This document shows positions 12,468 through 24,763 of a DNA stretch of 64,000 nucleotides, in pieces. Numbering within the stretch: the stretch's first letter is position 1; each line of letters begins with the position of its first letter. This DNA comes from Ilyonectria destructans (Eukaryota; Ascomycota; Sordariomycetes; Hypocreales; Nectriaceae). The translations under genes and the position numbers were made by a program. A model generated the notes under the pieces. The model made no database searches. It saw only the letters and a list, made by a program, of their open reading frames with translations, and had not been told where the DNA came from. Location of the stretch: NCBI GenBank assembly GCA_020740775.1, contig JAHEWK010000001.1, positions 5,642,001 through 5,706,000 of the forward strand, written 5' to 3'.

Positions 12468-13391
12468 TCACGGTTGGATATCCACCAGCTTCTCCAGGGT
12501 GCGGAACCCATCGTGTGCAAATCCCTTAGTCACATCCACCTTGTAGTGCTTGCCGTCCACCTTGATGACCCCGTAGCCCATGTCTGTCCACGCTGATTTG
12601 ATGCCATTGAACATGCCCAAGAACCCGCGGCCGATCTGGCGGAACGGCACCGTCAATAGGTGCTCCATGTCGAACTTGCGCAGCGCCTTGCGCTTGGCCT
12701 CCTCGACGCGCTTGATCTCCAGGCGCTTCAGCTCGGGGACAAACTCTTCGGGCAGAGAGAAACGAGACGTGAGTGTCACCTTGTCGAGTGTCGTAGTGAT
12801 CACCTTGGGCTCGAGCAGCGGCACCATACGCTTAACGGTGACTTCCATGTGGAGCGGCGCAGGGCCGGCCGAGAAAGCGCTGCCGGTGGCGGTGGGGGTT
12901 AGTTTTGCGGCCTGCGCGGGAAGCACGCGGATTCTGCTGACGATGTTGGGCGTCTTGGTGATGAGGTACATGCCCATGGAGCCGAGGAGGAGGTAGGCTG
13001 CGCCGAAGACGTAGCCGACCCATTTGGGCACGCCCTCTGGCTGTGTCATGGCGGTCGGCGCGGTGAGGGCGGTCCACGAGAGGATGGTGATGCCGCTACT
13101 CCAGCAGCCGAAATAGAACCAGAAGTGTGAGGGCCCTTCGTATAGTATCGTCGGACTGGACTTGGTCGCAAGGTTCTTCATGAAGGCATATCGGCTCAGG
13201 CCAACCGAGGCAGCGACGTTCTGCGCGGCATGTCTTGGCGGGGCCGGTGCCCGGGTCGCTTTGAGAGTGGGTTCGGCGGCTCGGAGGCGGAGGGAGGTGG
13301 TGAAGAAGCGGGAGCGGACGGCGGCGAATTCGGTGCGAGCGGCGAAGGGCCGGATGCCGGGGAGGCAGAAACCCCGGACGAAGCCAGCCAT
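12468..13391 (-). CDS. Predicted mitochondrial membrane protein, TMEM70/186/223-like
   Basis: A single exon encodes 307 aa. The first 40-50 residues are rich in Arg and Ala with almost no acidic residues (PFAARTEFAAVRSRFFTTS), typical of a mitochondrial presequence. Two hydrophobic segments follow, at about residues 88-110 (FWFYFGCWSSGITILSW) and 123-143 (WVGYVFGAAYLLLGSMGMY). They are separated by a short loop and preceded by the phrase ILYEGP. A basic, helical C-terminal half faces one side of the membrane. This layout (presequence, ILYEG-like motif, hairpin of two TM helices, soluble tail) resembles the TMEM70/TMEM186/TMEM223 group of inner-membrane respiratory-complex assembly factors. 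That assignment is inference from architecture, not a sequence match. The gene is divergent from PDX1 and shares a promoter region of about 0.7 kb with it. Confidence 0.85.
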   Translation of the reverse strand: MAGFVRGFCLPGIRPFAARTEFAAVRSRFFTTSLRLRAAEPTLKATRAPAPPRHAAQNVAASVGLSRYAFMKNLATKSSPTILYEGPSHFWFYFGCWSSGITILSWTALTAPTAMTQPEGVPKWVGYVFGAAYLLLGSMGMYLITKTPNIVSRIRVLPAQAAKLTPTATGSAFSAGPAPLHMEVTVKRMVPLLEPKVITTTLDKVTLTSRFSLPEEFVPELKRLEIKRVEEAKRKALRKFDMEHLLTVPFRQIGRGFLGMFNGIKSAWTDMGYGVIKVDGKHYKVDVTKGFAHDGFRTLEKLVDIQP

Positions 13392-14105
13392 GGCGTGACG
13401 GAGAGTCGTTTTTCGAGAGGCGGGTTGGAAGAGAGGTCGAATATGAGATCGTCAGAGCTGGGGCACGCTCAATTGGGGGCGGGATGTCATGAGGGTGCAG
13501 CCATTGAAGGCGGCCGTGGTGGTCTGCTGTTGCAATTTGAAGCTATTCAAAAATCCATGATCCAACGGTCCCAGGGTTTCGGCGCGCACGGACCGGCGCA
13601 GGGGCGTGGCAGAGCGCGCCAGGCCGGGGGTTGTGGTTTGGCGTGGCGGTCGGTTTCCGGCGAAATGTCGTCCGAGAGAAACCGGTGCCAAAATACAGTG
13701 GGACAGTTGAGATATTAATGGGCATGGACGTTGAACAAGGGCATCATAAACACGAAATCATTGCCGTCTAGATAGAAAATCAAGAAAACCATACCGGTTT
13801 GAAACTACCAATACGTGAATATTCTATTCAACAATTATTGCAGCTATACTTAGCTATTACAAAGCTGTAAAGCAGTGCATCCTCTGTTCTGTCGGGCTCC
13901 TATAATACAATGGATGTCCCGCCAAAAAAAACACCGCCTGGCCCGTGCGCGCCCACCCAGCATCGGCGCCATCCCAACAGCTTCAGCGAAAGCAGCTCAA
14001 TAAATCCCATCCTTCGACAATCCCTCACCGCGGCCGTCGCCTCCCCCGTGCATCCCCTCCGAACCCTAGCCCTCGCCAATCCTCCGCGCGCAATTGAGCT
14101 CTCCA
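13392..14105. promoter_or_regulatory. Shared divergent promoter region (two-TM gene / PDX1)
   Basis: 714 bases separate the two divergent start codons, so both promoters must lie here. The central part (about 13720-13900) is visibly AT-rich by eye, while both flanks are GC-rich. I can assign no specific factor-binding site or TATA box with confidence. Confidence 0.5.
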
Positions 14106-15473
14106 ATGGCGTCCTTTGCGGCAGCATGCCGAGCGTCTGCCCGCCTTTCCAGCACCCGGGTTGTCGCTCGTAGTACGTCCTCTCCTGCGTCCTCCCGCCA
14201 CTTATTCCGTCTCCCCAATATGCCGCTCGCGGAGGGAACAAGAAGCGTAGACTAACACCGCCCGCCACCGAATGTAGACTTCACCACCTCGTCGCGATGC
14301 CTCGCCGCCCAGAACTTCACGATGCCGGCCCTCTCGCCAACCATGACCGAGGGGAATATCGCCAGCTGGAAGGTTAAGGATGGGGAGACTTTCAGCGCCG
14401 GCGACGTGCTGCTGGAAATTGAGACCGACAAGGCCACCATGGATGTCGAGGCCCAGGATGACGGTGTCATGGTCAAGATCATGACACAGGATGGTAGCAA
14501 GGCCGTGCAGGTCGGCTCCCGCATCGCCGTCATCGCCGAAGCTGGCGACGACGTCAACAGCGTCGAGATCCCCGCCGCCGCCCCCGTCGAGGCTCCCAAG
14601 GAGACCGCCGCCGCACCCTCCGCCAGCGAGTCGAAGCCTACCGAGACCAAGGCCGCCCCCAAGCCCGTGGCCAACGGCACCTACGAGCACAACTACCCTC
14701 TGCTGCCCTCGGTCGGACACCTGATCAAGGAGAAGGGCATCAGCAAGGACGACGTCACCAAGATCAAGGGCACCGGTCCCAACGGCCGCCTACTCAAGGG
14801 TGACATTCTGGCCTATCTGGGATCTATCAACGCCGAGACCCCCGCCGCCATCGAGACCCGTTTCAACACCCTCTCCCACCTCGACCTCAGCAACATCAAG
14901 GTCGCCGAGAAGAAGGCTCCCGCCCCCAAGGAGACCCCCAAGGAGGCTGCCCCTGCCCCCAAGGCCCCCGTTATCGAGAACCTCGAGGTTTCTATCCCCG
15001 TCTCGCTCGCCAAGGTCGTCGAGGTCCAGAAGAAGATCCAGGACAAGCTCGGCGTCTTTCTGCCCATCTCCACCTTCGTAGGCCGTGCCGCTGAGGTGGC
15101 CAACGATGACCTCCCCCAGGCCCCTCGCGCCCCGACCGCCAACGAGCTGTTCGACCAGGTCCTCGGCCTCGACAAGGTCAAGGCTGCCAAGGGCTCCCGC
15201 GGCGTCTACCTGCCTCAGATCTCCGCCATCCCCCCCGCCTCCCTGCTCGCCCCCCGATCTGCGCCTCAGAAGGCCGACATCATCGATATCCTTGCTGCCT
15301 CCAGCAAGAAGTCTGCACCGCAACCCGCTGGTATCCGCACCGTCCCCGGCTTGTCGAGCGGCGCCAACGTCTTCTCCCTGGTGGTTCCCAAGGCTGAGGA
15401 AGAGCGTGCTCAGATCTTCCTTGAGCGCTGCAAGGTGATTCTGGAGGAGGAGCCTGGACGGTTGGTGCTGTGA
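14106..15473 (+). CDS. PDX1: Pyruvate dehydrogenase complex protein X (E3-binding protein)
   Basis: Two exons, 14106-14172 and 14278-15473, encode 420 aa. The 105-nt intron (GTACGT...TGTAG) carries a perfect CTAAC branch site near 14251. The protein anchors dihydrolipoamide dehydrogenase (E3) to the E2 core of the mitochondrial pyruvate dehydrogenase complex. Residues 1-37 form an Arg/Ser/Ala presequence (ARNFTTSSRCLAAQNFT). A lipoyl domain follows (MPALSPTMTEGNI), with the lipoylated lysine in EIETDKATM at about residue 74. An Ala/Pro-rich linker leads to the peripheral-subunit-binding domain (PSVGHLIKEKGISKDDV, GTGPNGRLLKGDI). A second Ala/Pro linker and a short C-terminal core-association region complete it. 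The acetyltransferase catalytic HxxxDG motif of E2 is absent, which separates protein X from E2 proper. The length fits fungal Pdx1. Confidence 0.95.
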
Positions 15474-18400
15474 GCCGGAGATTGCTCGATTCCCTGTAAT
15501 TATATCATACGCCTATAGACATTGATGCGGTAATTGGACGTCTTTATTCCTACCAAGATCTTGCCCTGGAGGCCCCGGGTATGTTGGGTGTATAGGGAAA
15601 TTATATATCTGATCACTCGTCCCCATAGCGCTCGGATGAATAATACAACTTACAAAAATGATTTACTGGCCCATTCGTAATTTATTCTATTTCGTGACTG
15701 CTTATGTACCTCACAGCCTTCGAAGTTGTTTCGATGGACCCGTCGGACCTACCAGCTCTCACATACACATATCTAATGCAACGGACCATCAACCGCATCG
15801 CAGATCAGGGGCTCTTGCGACTTTGTCGGCATTGGACCCTAGTTAGAGGAATTGTGCATATGAAAACGACCAAGGTGACTTCAAAGACAAATGTTTTGCG
15901 AGTTTCGAGTTGTGAGGGATCGCCTAATGACAAAGTTACAGAACAACGCTGGAAGGCTGAGATGACGTCCCCGAGCCTTAATTTACTTAGGTCCAGCAGG
16001 TGTAAAATGGTCAGGCTACACCCCAAATGACGCCGAGTAACTTTTTGTGGTATCGCAAACATGGTCTTGTCAATGGTACCAGCACCAGTCATTCCATCGC
16101 CTTCGGAGTACCACACGAACTGGACTTTCGCTCTGATGGGGATTAGCAACTCACCTTCAATATGTGATTACCTGAGCCTGACCAATATCCGTATCTGCAG
16201 CCCGGCCACTCCGAGCGAGCCTCGTTTTGCATTCTGTGCCCCTCTCAGGTATCAAGCGCTTCCTTTCAGACGCCTCTTTCTCAGCCCAACTCACCAGCGT
16301 CGTACCGCAATCCCCAAAAACCATCATATCCAAACCTCGATCCGCGTAGGTCCGGCCTGCGATGTGAATCGAAGGTCTATCAGGCAGCAATAGCCACAGC
16401 CTCGAGTGCTCGGATGCCGGCAGCTGCTTCTTGCCCCTGCATTGGAAATTGAAACGTCGGTCTATTGAAGACGGTCGGTGGCGTAAACTCGATCACCGTG
16501 GTTCTGCATATAGCCGCCTGGAAGCTGTGCATGAGGACTGGAGGTGACGAAGTAGGCAATCCGTCGCAAGCCTCACTTTTGACCGAGGATGTAACACAAG
16601 CGCTGACACGGGCGATACTTGATACACGTTCAGGCTTCTCACGTGTACGGCGAACAAAAGATTCAGAAATTTCCAGAATTGGGTTACCGAAGCTGTATGG
16701 GTGTTATCGTTAAGAAAAATGATGCTAGATTGAACCTCTCACCTGGCCATAGCGAGACGATGTGCGTGGTTGCCTGCTTCAGGGGGGACTTCAAGTATCA
16801 GTATCACTTTTGATGACGAGTAAAGGTATCGATGTTTCCTGGAGCATTATAATAGCGACTGAGACTGGTAAGCAAATTGTCTGTGTACCTGCATTGTCCC
16901 GATCGACGGCTTCTCCTAACATAGTATCCCAGGCAATTGCGTTGCTGTATATAGATGGATCCAATTGATGTGGACGACATCTGGGAAACGAGCCATCGCC
17001 AATGCGGGAACTGAGTCGGCTGCATGAGGCCCTCACCGGGGATGACATGCTTGATGAGTGGCGTGGTGCCACCGGTATTGTCAACGGCCGCTAGTATGTG
17101 TGCAACATAGAAGATTGCAAAAGGCTCGTATTAGGCTGTGAATCAAAATATATGAATATCGGCATGAAGTGTCTTGGCACTTTGGCTTTTGCGTGGCGTG
17201 GACAGGGTGAAGCCGTTATATCGGTGTCGGTGAGGCAGTGCTTCCACGCGCCTGCAACGTTACTAATTCCAACCAGTCGGCTGGCTCCCGGATTGAAAGG
17301 GCAAAATGATGTGTCAAGTCACATATCAGGTCTGTTTAGGTTGGATTGGAACTTCAGCCAGTGAAGTTTTTCATGCCAGGTTGTTCGGCAATACCTTGAC
17401 AAGAAGTTTCGGTTTGCTTTTGCAATGCTGGGCGGAGTAACTCAACTGGTATCCCGCTCTGCACTTGTTGCCAAGTCATTACCAAAAATGGAGATTCCCA
17501 AATCCCATCACTGCCGGCGTTGCACATTTGGTATGACATAATAGTTGGCGCATGGTGGGCTCGGTGAAACAGCTCTCCCCAGACCGAGAAGCTACGAGAG
17601 AGAGTAGGGGTCATATTGGGTGGCCTCTGCCTAGTGGGCCCTATCTCACCCCCTCGCCCTCTTCCACCCCCAACACAAGGGACGAGCCATGAGATGAGAA
17701 AGTCCAGGATCCGAGAACTGGAGATGTCGGATGAGGCACCGTTGCTCCGGAGATTGGATATGACTTGGTGTTCGCCAATGAAACTGTAGGCATACTACGC
17801 GACGGTGCGCCGGCTTGACAAGCCTGGGTAAGTTGAAATGTTGATCGAACTTCGCCAAGACAATTAGCTAGACACCTTACTTAGATCAGTACTTCGTACA
17901 TGAGCGCACCTGTCACGTGTGTTTAGTTGCTGCGAGGCCCAGAGCCAACTCATCGTGGACGTGTGGAACCGCGCGTAAAGGACATCAGCAGCCTTTGGGG
18001 GGGGCTGCAAAGGTATACCCGTGTAGGTTAGCGTCGCATCTGAGATGGCTTGCAGCTACCGCAGGGTCGATACTTTCTAGTAAGGCGGTGGCGCATGGTA
18101 CGGAACTGGGGGGGTGTAAGCCCAAGAACCTGGTGAATGGAAGCCCTGGCAAGGAGATGGAGCTGGGGAGACGTTGCTACCTACCGCGGCACGAGAAAGT
18201 CGCCAAGGCTGCTAGGAGGGAATAAGATGAGTAGATTGGGCTATTGAATCACCTAGAGAACGATCCCTATTCATGCCTCTGATTGTTAAGACTCCGATGG
18301 CTTTGAGACATACCGGGGCTGGGGGTAGGCCGCCGCGACGTGGAAAGCAGAATCGAGAGTGTTGGCTGTGGAATGCCCTTGAGCGTAACCGCTTGCGAAC

Positions 18401-18570
18401 TAGTGGTTTGATTTCCAGTGTAATGGTAGCATTTACAATTCGTGGGATGGTATGAAGTACTGTTGGTAGTTTGGTCCTCTACCTAGGTTGGGACGAAGCA
18501 GAGTCCAGCTGCAGTGGGGATGAGGACACCATCGTTGAGATGATTTTGTGCCTGCCCTTTTGCTACAGCT

Positions 18571-18646
18571 CACGGCTTTCCGGGAAGGGACGGCTTGGTC
18601 TCTCCTCTCACGGCTTCCCGGGAAGGAACTACTTGGTCGCTCCTCC
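18571..18646. repeat. 38-bp imperfect direct repeat, two copies
   Basis: Bases 18571-18608 and 18609-18646 are adjacent imperfect copies, each beginning CACGGCTT, containing CCGGGAAGG and CTTGGTC, and ending CTCCT plus two bases. A third copy begins (CACGG) and stops. It lies in non-coding DNA. Confidence 0.7.
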
Positions 18647-18755
18647 CACGGTGTGTACTTATGATAGAATAAGGTATCCATGCTTTGACTTAGGCTTAAT
18701 TTTTTTGAGGCGGCTAGGACTTCTGGTCCGCCAGCTGACGACTTACAACATGCAG

Positions 18756-18804
18756 CCAACACCACCAACACCACCAACACGGCCAACAACACCAAACACC
18801 ACCA
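18756..18804. repeat. ACC/AAC-rich microsatellite
   Basis: An imperfect trinucleotide tract of CCA/ACA/ACC units spans about 49 bases. In one frame it would read as Pro/Thr, but no gene structure surrounds it. Confidence 0.6.
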
Positions 18805-19732
18805 CGCGGCACCTGGCTTGAGACCTGACCGGGGACGGCCCCACCGAGACTACATCGGATACAGGGGACCCGACTCTGTTGTCTTGGATGGCACTATCCG
18901 AACTTGGGATCTCCGGTGCAGTCTGCAGGCCATCCGACAGGGCGTACCTCATTCCAGGGGATCACCGCATTTATGATTCATCCCCCACCAAGCAGAACGC
19001 CAGCTACAAGCTCGAGATACATGGACAGCCGGTAAACCAAACCTGCCGGGCGTCATGGACGCAAGGGAGCCCATATAATATCCCGGCTAGCGGTCGGTAT
19101 TCGTCTCGGTCACCACGGCCCACCCACCGCCATGTCAAGCCAGGATACGCCACAGGCATCTGGACGGATTGCTCCGGGTAGATCTGCTACAATCGATTTG
19201 CCTTCATCGTGCACCATTTACCGGTCGTCTGGTACGGCCTCTAGTTGGGCCGCCAGCTTCGCTGTTGGTGGACCAAGTGGATAGAAAGGGCTTCCTTGTC
19301 CTCCCTCGCGGAAATCCCCCTCTTCTATCCATCCAGTCTGGTCTCAATTTACCTCATTAATAGGACGGCCCGCGTCGAAATCCTCCCTCATCGCTACCCC
19401 AGACCTCATCCGCACCGAGGAGCTCGTTCCCGTTACAAGACGACTACCAACGGCAACTGCAACATACCTAAGCACAGTGTTTCTTTGTTGCACCGGAATA
19501 CCCCCACGCTGCTTTCAGAAACTTTTGGTCTCCTCGAAATCCTCCCCATCATTTGGTGTGTGGACCAGTACGGCATTTACCGACTCTACCCACCTATACC
19601 CTGAACTCAACAGGTGTGCGGACGCTTTGGCAATCACCTCCTTGTCTTCGCATCTACCAAGTTCTCCCACAGTCTACCACAGCCGAGCCTCGCTTGTATT
19701 CGTTTGTCTTCTCTCAGTCTCGCTCACCCATC

Positions 19733-22730
19733 ATGACACGTCCAAAGGTACCCGAGGATAAGCGACAAAGGATAGCTCAGGCTTGTGATACCTGCAAGCG
19801 ACGGAAACAAAAGGTAAGATAATGATGCTCATCTCCTTTACTCTCATGCCCGGACCTTTCTTTCTGTTTCCACGTGTCTTCCAATTATATCCGGTTCGGC
19901 CTCGATAGAGTTTGATGCATCAACCCTCATCGAAACGCCGAACCATGTATTGCTATATGGCGCATGGCAGCCATCGTCATTTCATCAGCAGGATGACTGG
20001 AGTCGAAGCTTAGGTTCTTTCTTTCAATTTCCTTCTAGCCAATGGGTCCCTTGGACAGTGGGTAGCATCAAAACACACTTGTCCAAAAACTTGTATGATA
20101 CCATGAAGTTAACCACTGACATCTCGTTAAAAGTGTAATGGAGTTCAGCCGTGCAGTCCTTGCACTAAGCGAAACACGAAGTGCACCTACAACGCAACCG
20201 ACCTCGCCGGGGCCGACACCTTGAGTTCTTTCGGGCCTCCATTCAAACGTCGACACGTCGAGATAGTCACCGGATTCCAGCCTCACAGTGACCTGCTAGA
20301 CAAACTGGCAAGTGGAGGGCAAGACGAGTACATTGACGTTCAATCGTTTGACAACTTCGACCCCAGGTCTCACCAGAGCCCGCCTTTCGGTAAAGTTGAA
20401 GAGACTGGTGTTTATGGATCATACAGAATGCTGCCAGATCCCAGTGGGAGGCGACTTTGTAAGTGGTTTCCTCCGATTTTCCCTGTGCAGCAATTGACTA
20501 TTTCTTTGAGTGTATTTTGGTGAATCTTCCCCCTGGTCGTATCTTCAGTTGATGCGCAAGGTAGTAGAAGGTGTGGGAGGCCCATCGCAGTTCACACTGG
20601 ATCCTGACCAATGCAAAATCGTCGAACCGACCCTTACAGTACCAGAGACAGCTCGGAGTGTACAAATGCTCCCAGAGAAGAAGGCTGCCGATGCGCTCGT
20701 GCAATGCTTCTTCACCAATGTATGTTACGATCTGACCTCCAAACTTATTTCCATTCTAATTACACATAGACACACGGCCTCATAGACATATTGGAGCCGC
20801 GACGTTTCAAGCAGTCTTTGTATTCATGCTACTTGAGCCCACTTACTGTGGGATCATCGAAACTCTGCCTGATTTATCTTGTGTTGTCAATCGGCCTTGA
20901 AATGGCGGCGCCGACTCCAGGCAGCCCTGACCATGAAATCGTCACCCATCTTCGGTCTCAGTCCCCGGATCAAGCAGAGGTTTTCTTCCGAAGTGCCCAG
21001 GGCTTGGGGGACCCCGTTTCAGGATTTGAGGACGGGGACTTTTGGTCTATCCAAGCTCTCTGCCTCATGTCTTTATACAAGCTAACCGTATGCAAGCATA
21101 ACGCTGCAAATGCATACCTTGGTTAGTATAAAGTCTCAAGTCGTGATTTTGGCGTTGGCTTACATTGAATTAGGTATGGCTGTTCGATCTGCCCAGGCAC
21201 TGGGGCTTCACAGAGCTTCAGAGACGGCACATTTCTTGGGGGACGATCAAATGGAACGGCGAAACGTCTGGAGAAGTTTATTTGTGCTTGATCGATTTCT
21301 CGCTATGCTTCTGGGCCGGCCTGTCGCAATATCTGAAGATGGCTGTTCAGAGGACTCTCTCGAATCGCCAACAAAACTATTGGGCCCCAAAAGGATGCGC
21401 CGGGGCCAGAACACCCCTGGTACTGGACTCGACGCTACCGTTCGAGCAAGCAAGATTGTTGGTGAAGTCCTGAAAAAGGTCTACTCTAAAGACAAGATCA
21501 CTACGGCAGCTGCCCAAGAACTCCTCGATGATTGCACACGCTGGTTTGATGACCTTCACCCAGCCCTACACTCAAGCAGGCTCTTCAACAGGGACATTTC
21601 CACTGCACCAGGTCAAGGAATGGGGATTCTGCATGTCCAGCTCCTTGGTTACCACTGCACTGTCCTTCTCACCCGACCATTTTTCCTGCGTTCATTTGTC
21701 AGGATGCGGAATAACAAGCCAGGACATCAGGTTCAAATACCTCAACCAAATTCGAGTATGGAGATGTTTTCTGCAACCTGCGTTTCTGCATCGACTCAGA
21801 TAATCAAATTAACGCAGGCGGTGTTTCAATCTCACATTCTTCCCCAGCGAAATCCATTTGTGATGTAAGTATGTGCTCATTTCATTAGAATCGCCTTTCT
21901 CACAAGATCTTAGGCATTTCCTCTTTGCTGCCACAATCACCATATTGGGTAACGAGTTTGCGCATTTACATGACAATGCCGACTACGACGAATCGATATC
22001 AAACGCAACGAACATCATGTCATATTTTTCTGCTAATGATTTTGAGGCAAGACGATTGCTTTTCATCGTCACGTCGTTTAGAGATGCCGTTCAACGCCAA
22101 GCAACAGCCACTGTGCCGAGCGGCTTGGTCCAGAGCTCGCAGGCAATGTACCGTGTGAAGCCACGCACTGTCCCGAAAGCCCCGACAGAGAGTGTTTCTT
22201 CCTCCCATCACTACTCGGGAGAGAGCGAGGATAATAGACCGAAATCTCCTCGCGTGGAGTCCAAGAAGAGTATATCCCAGGTTTCCCAAGCTCCTATGAA
22301 TCCTCAAGACGGGTCATCGCGAGGCATGAATGTCCCGGGTCTTGCAGCTCGAGGGTCTACCGGATCGCCAAGCAACAGCACCACTCCCTTATCACAACCT
22401 ACTGAAACATCGGACCAACAAGGCAGCGACACGGGAGGCACAGTATCCATTGGAAACGAGCATGGATTTCACTTCGACAGCTTTTGGGGCTTCGATCCTG
22501 AGGCCGGATCCGTGTCTCGTGCACAAGCACCCGGGACAGGAGCACCCAGGACAGGGCCAAGAGGCATGGCTCAGATACACTCAGCCGAGACAGGGGGGGA
22601 CGCCATGGGATACAGCCGCTATTCAGCTCCTGGCATTTCGGATGCGCCACCGAACCAGTCTCGCGGTGTTGTCTCAAGCCTCTCGGCGGTCATGTACCCA
22701 ATGGAGGACCCACCGGGGTTCGGCAGATGA
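19733..22730 (+). CDS. Zn2Cys6 transcription factor with fungal-specific regulatory domain
   Basis: Six exons join in phase to 824 aa: 19733-19813, 20134-20458, 20511-20719, 20770-21121, 21174-21864 and 21914-22730. Introns are 320, 52, 50, 52 and 49 nt. The DNA-binding zinc cluster has cysteines at 18, 21, 28, 34, 37 and 44 (CX2CX6CX5CX2CX6C). The long first intron splits it just before the third cysteine; if that intron is retained, translation stops two codons later. The middle region has hallmarks of the fungal transcription factor domain: YLQLMRKVVEG, the exon 4-5 junction reading NAYLGMAVRSAQALGLHR, then RRNVWRSLFVLDRFLAMLLG. The last 200 residues are Ser/Pro/Gly-rich and disordered, likely an activation or regulatory tail. 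It is presumably a nuclear regulator binding CGG-type sites. The target pathway cannot be deduced from its neighbours. Confidence 0.9.
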
Positions 22731-24763
22731 TCAGACGCACGCGCAAGGAATGAATGGGTTTTGTAGTTTATTGAAGATGAGGGGATTGTAGACTTTCCTA
22801 TTAACATTTACCGTCACTTAACTTTCTAGCTGGGCAAGTTCTATGCTGCTAAACGATACCATAACCATAGTCACAAAATGGATGGCACGAATGTCCAGCC
22901 CCTTCGGAAAGCTTGCGTGTCAGAATTAATCAACCTCGTTTACATTTGATAATAAACACCTGATGATTTAGCCGCGCCAGCCCCATATGCTTGAGAAGAC
23001 ATTGAGACGTACCGACAACGGAGTGTACATTATGCGATGCATCTTGACCGCTCATTCAAACTAAAGGAAGCTCCTTTTTGGAGCCGCAACAATATTTGAA
23101 AAGGCCAAGCCACGTCTCACCGCAGCCTGTGTGGTATTAATGACAGCTCGAGCAGATGGGACTTTCGACGCGTGATTGGACCGGGGTTTAAACCACACAG
23201 CCATTTGATTATTCCCTACAATAGGACATCCCTGCATAGCCACCTAAGTAGTCCCTGCGCTTAGCAGCTGAATGTGAGTCTCTCCGGGGGACCGGTCAAG
23301 GTCCCCGAAGAGCTGCCCGGATCCCCCTTGCCGGAGGCGGGATATGCAGCTCGACGGATGTGGGAGAGACTGAATTGTTGAGACTTACAATTCCGATATC
23401 CCGATGGAGGAGACGATCATTACGTTAGTAATGTATCGGACCGGCAAATGAAGCCGCTGAGGCCATGTGACCGGTATGAATGGCACTGGGAATTTCCCTT
23501 TGGTCAAGATTCGTAGAGGCGATACATGGCGATTCACCATTAAGAAGCAACTTATCATGACACATTGGTTTATGTGATAATATCATGGCGATGCTACAAC
23601 ATCATTCTTCCCCTATCTTGACCTCAGCCATGTCTCCCCGGCAGGCCCAATGGCAAGTATTATTCGCCAGTAATGACATGTCATCGGGGTTGGTGGGCGG
23701 TTAGAGAGACCGCAAACAAATTGCGCGCGCGATCTGCATCAATGGCGGGATCAGCGCGGCAGCTCCGTTGCGACCACGGCATCTCACGCTCGCAACGATG
23801 CCCCAATTGAGGTAATGCTCAGCCAGCCACTTGTCAGCACATCTACCTCGTTGAAAAGCCCTCCTCCACCGAGGAGCACACCGGTTGTCTTGAGAGAAGA
23901 GAGAACAGGCAGCAAGCAATCCGTGCCCTCGTGCAGATACCGCGTTGACAATAATGCAGCTTTGCAGATGTTTGCTACACGCCTGCAGCCATACTGCTGC
24001 ATTGCCATATGCCGGACACGTTATTCGTCGACTAGGCCGTCCATGTACATACACTATTGACAGGGATCCCTGCATGCTGCGTCGACATGTCTAAGATGCG
24101 CAAGGGTCTTATGCGGCATGTGCTTAGATTCTGAAGGACGCGTTTTGCTGAATACGTAGCCAAGTAGCGCCCAATCTTTACTTGCTTTGGCGGCTACTTC
24201 GCTTCCCCATGGCGCGAAATACTCTCCAATGGGCGGCAATCCCACGTAGCGTTGACCGCGTTTGCTACAGTGCATTACAAGCGCAGACCGGACGCACGTC
24301 GAAGGTACAGTAGTCGACACATCATGTAATGGTTGCCCCCATATCGATGTGCAAGGAAGACTGCAGGTAGACGGATGCCTCATACCTTGCGGTTCTACCG
24401 GCCGTCCTCCACACCGGTCACTCATCTCACATCTCACATCTCTCAAAGGGGAAACCCTAGGGCGTAACATAAGTAAGTTGGGCCATTGCCAAGAAAAAGC
24501 AACACTGCGGAACGGACTAATGGGTTGCTTCCCACTGGACGGGGCTGCGACTGTGCAGTGCCGGCCGTGAGCGAGCGTGAGCATCGTGCGGTTTAGCAGC
24601 TTGGGATGTTGGGACGGGATGAAGGATGCAGCCACGTCTCAGAGGGAGTTAATATGTCATTCACGGTGATTCCACAGCCTGACAAGCATCATGAGTCCGT
24701 GTTGGTCATTGCTCAGCTTTACAGATCCGGGGTCCTCGCAAGCCACTGAGTAATCATCTATCG
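22731..24763. other. About 2 kb intergenic region, no gene seen
   Basis: The region lies between the 3' end of the Zn2Cys6 gene (plus) and the 3' end of the OPT transporter gene (minus), so the two genes converge. It should contain two 3' untranslated regions and no obligatory promoter. Open frames are short and interrupted. A GC-rich patch at about 23275-23370 with several GGGGACC/GGTCCCC-like inverted pieces stands out against AT-richer flanks, but I cannot assign it a role. Confidence 0.5.

Larger units (their letters stand above)
15474..19732. other. About 4.3 kb gene-poor region, moderately AT-rich
   Basis: This stretch lies between PDX1 and the first Zn2Cys6 gene. No frame shows a recognisable domain. 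Minus-strand frames around 15800-17080 are short and interrupted, could be remnants of a decayed gene, and match no family I recognise. A two-copy 38-bp direct repeat (18571-18646) and an ACC/AAC-rich microsatellite (18756-18804) are listed separately. The last few hundred bases are C/T-rich and probably the promoter and leader of the regulator that starts at 19733. Confidence 0.5.

Noticed and set aside
15805..17084. Possible decayed gene on the minus strand (fragments such as WDTMLGEAVDRDNAG, faintly ankyrin-like)
   Set aside because: Only isolated fragments in different frames with stops between; no repeat register could be established.
18391..18450. tRNA-like bases (GGTTTGATTTCC, TAATGGTAGC)
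   Set aside because: A and B boxes are out of order and no acceptor or anticodon stem can be folded.
20491..20548. Alternative acceptors for the second intron of the first Zn2Cys6 gene (after GTGCAG or CTTCAG)
   Set aside because: Both give premature stops; the acceptor at 20510 restores phase and the family-like YFGESSPWSYLQLMRK segment.
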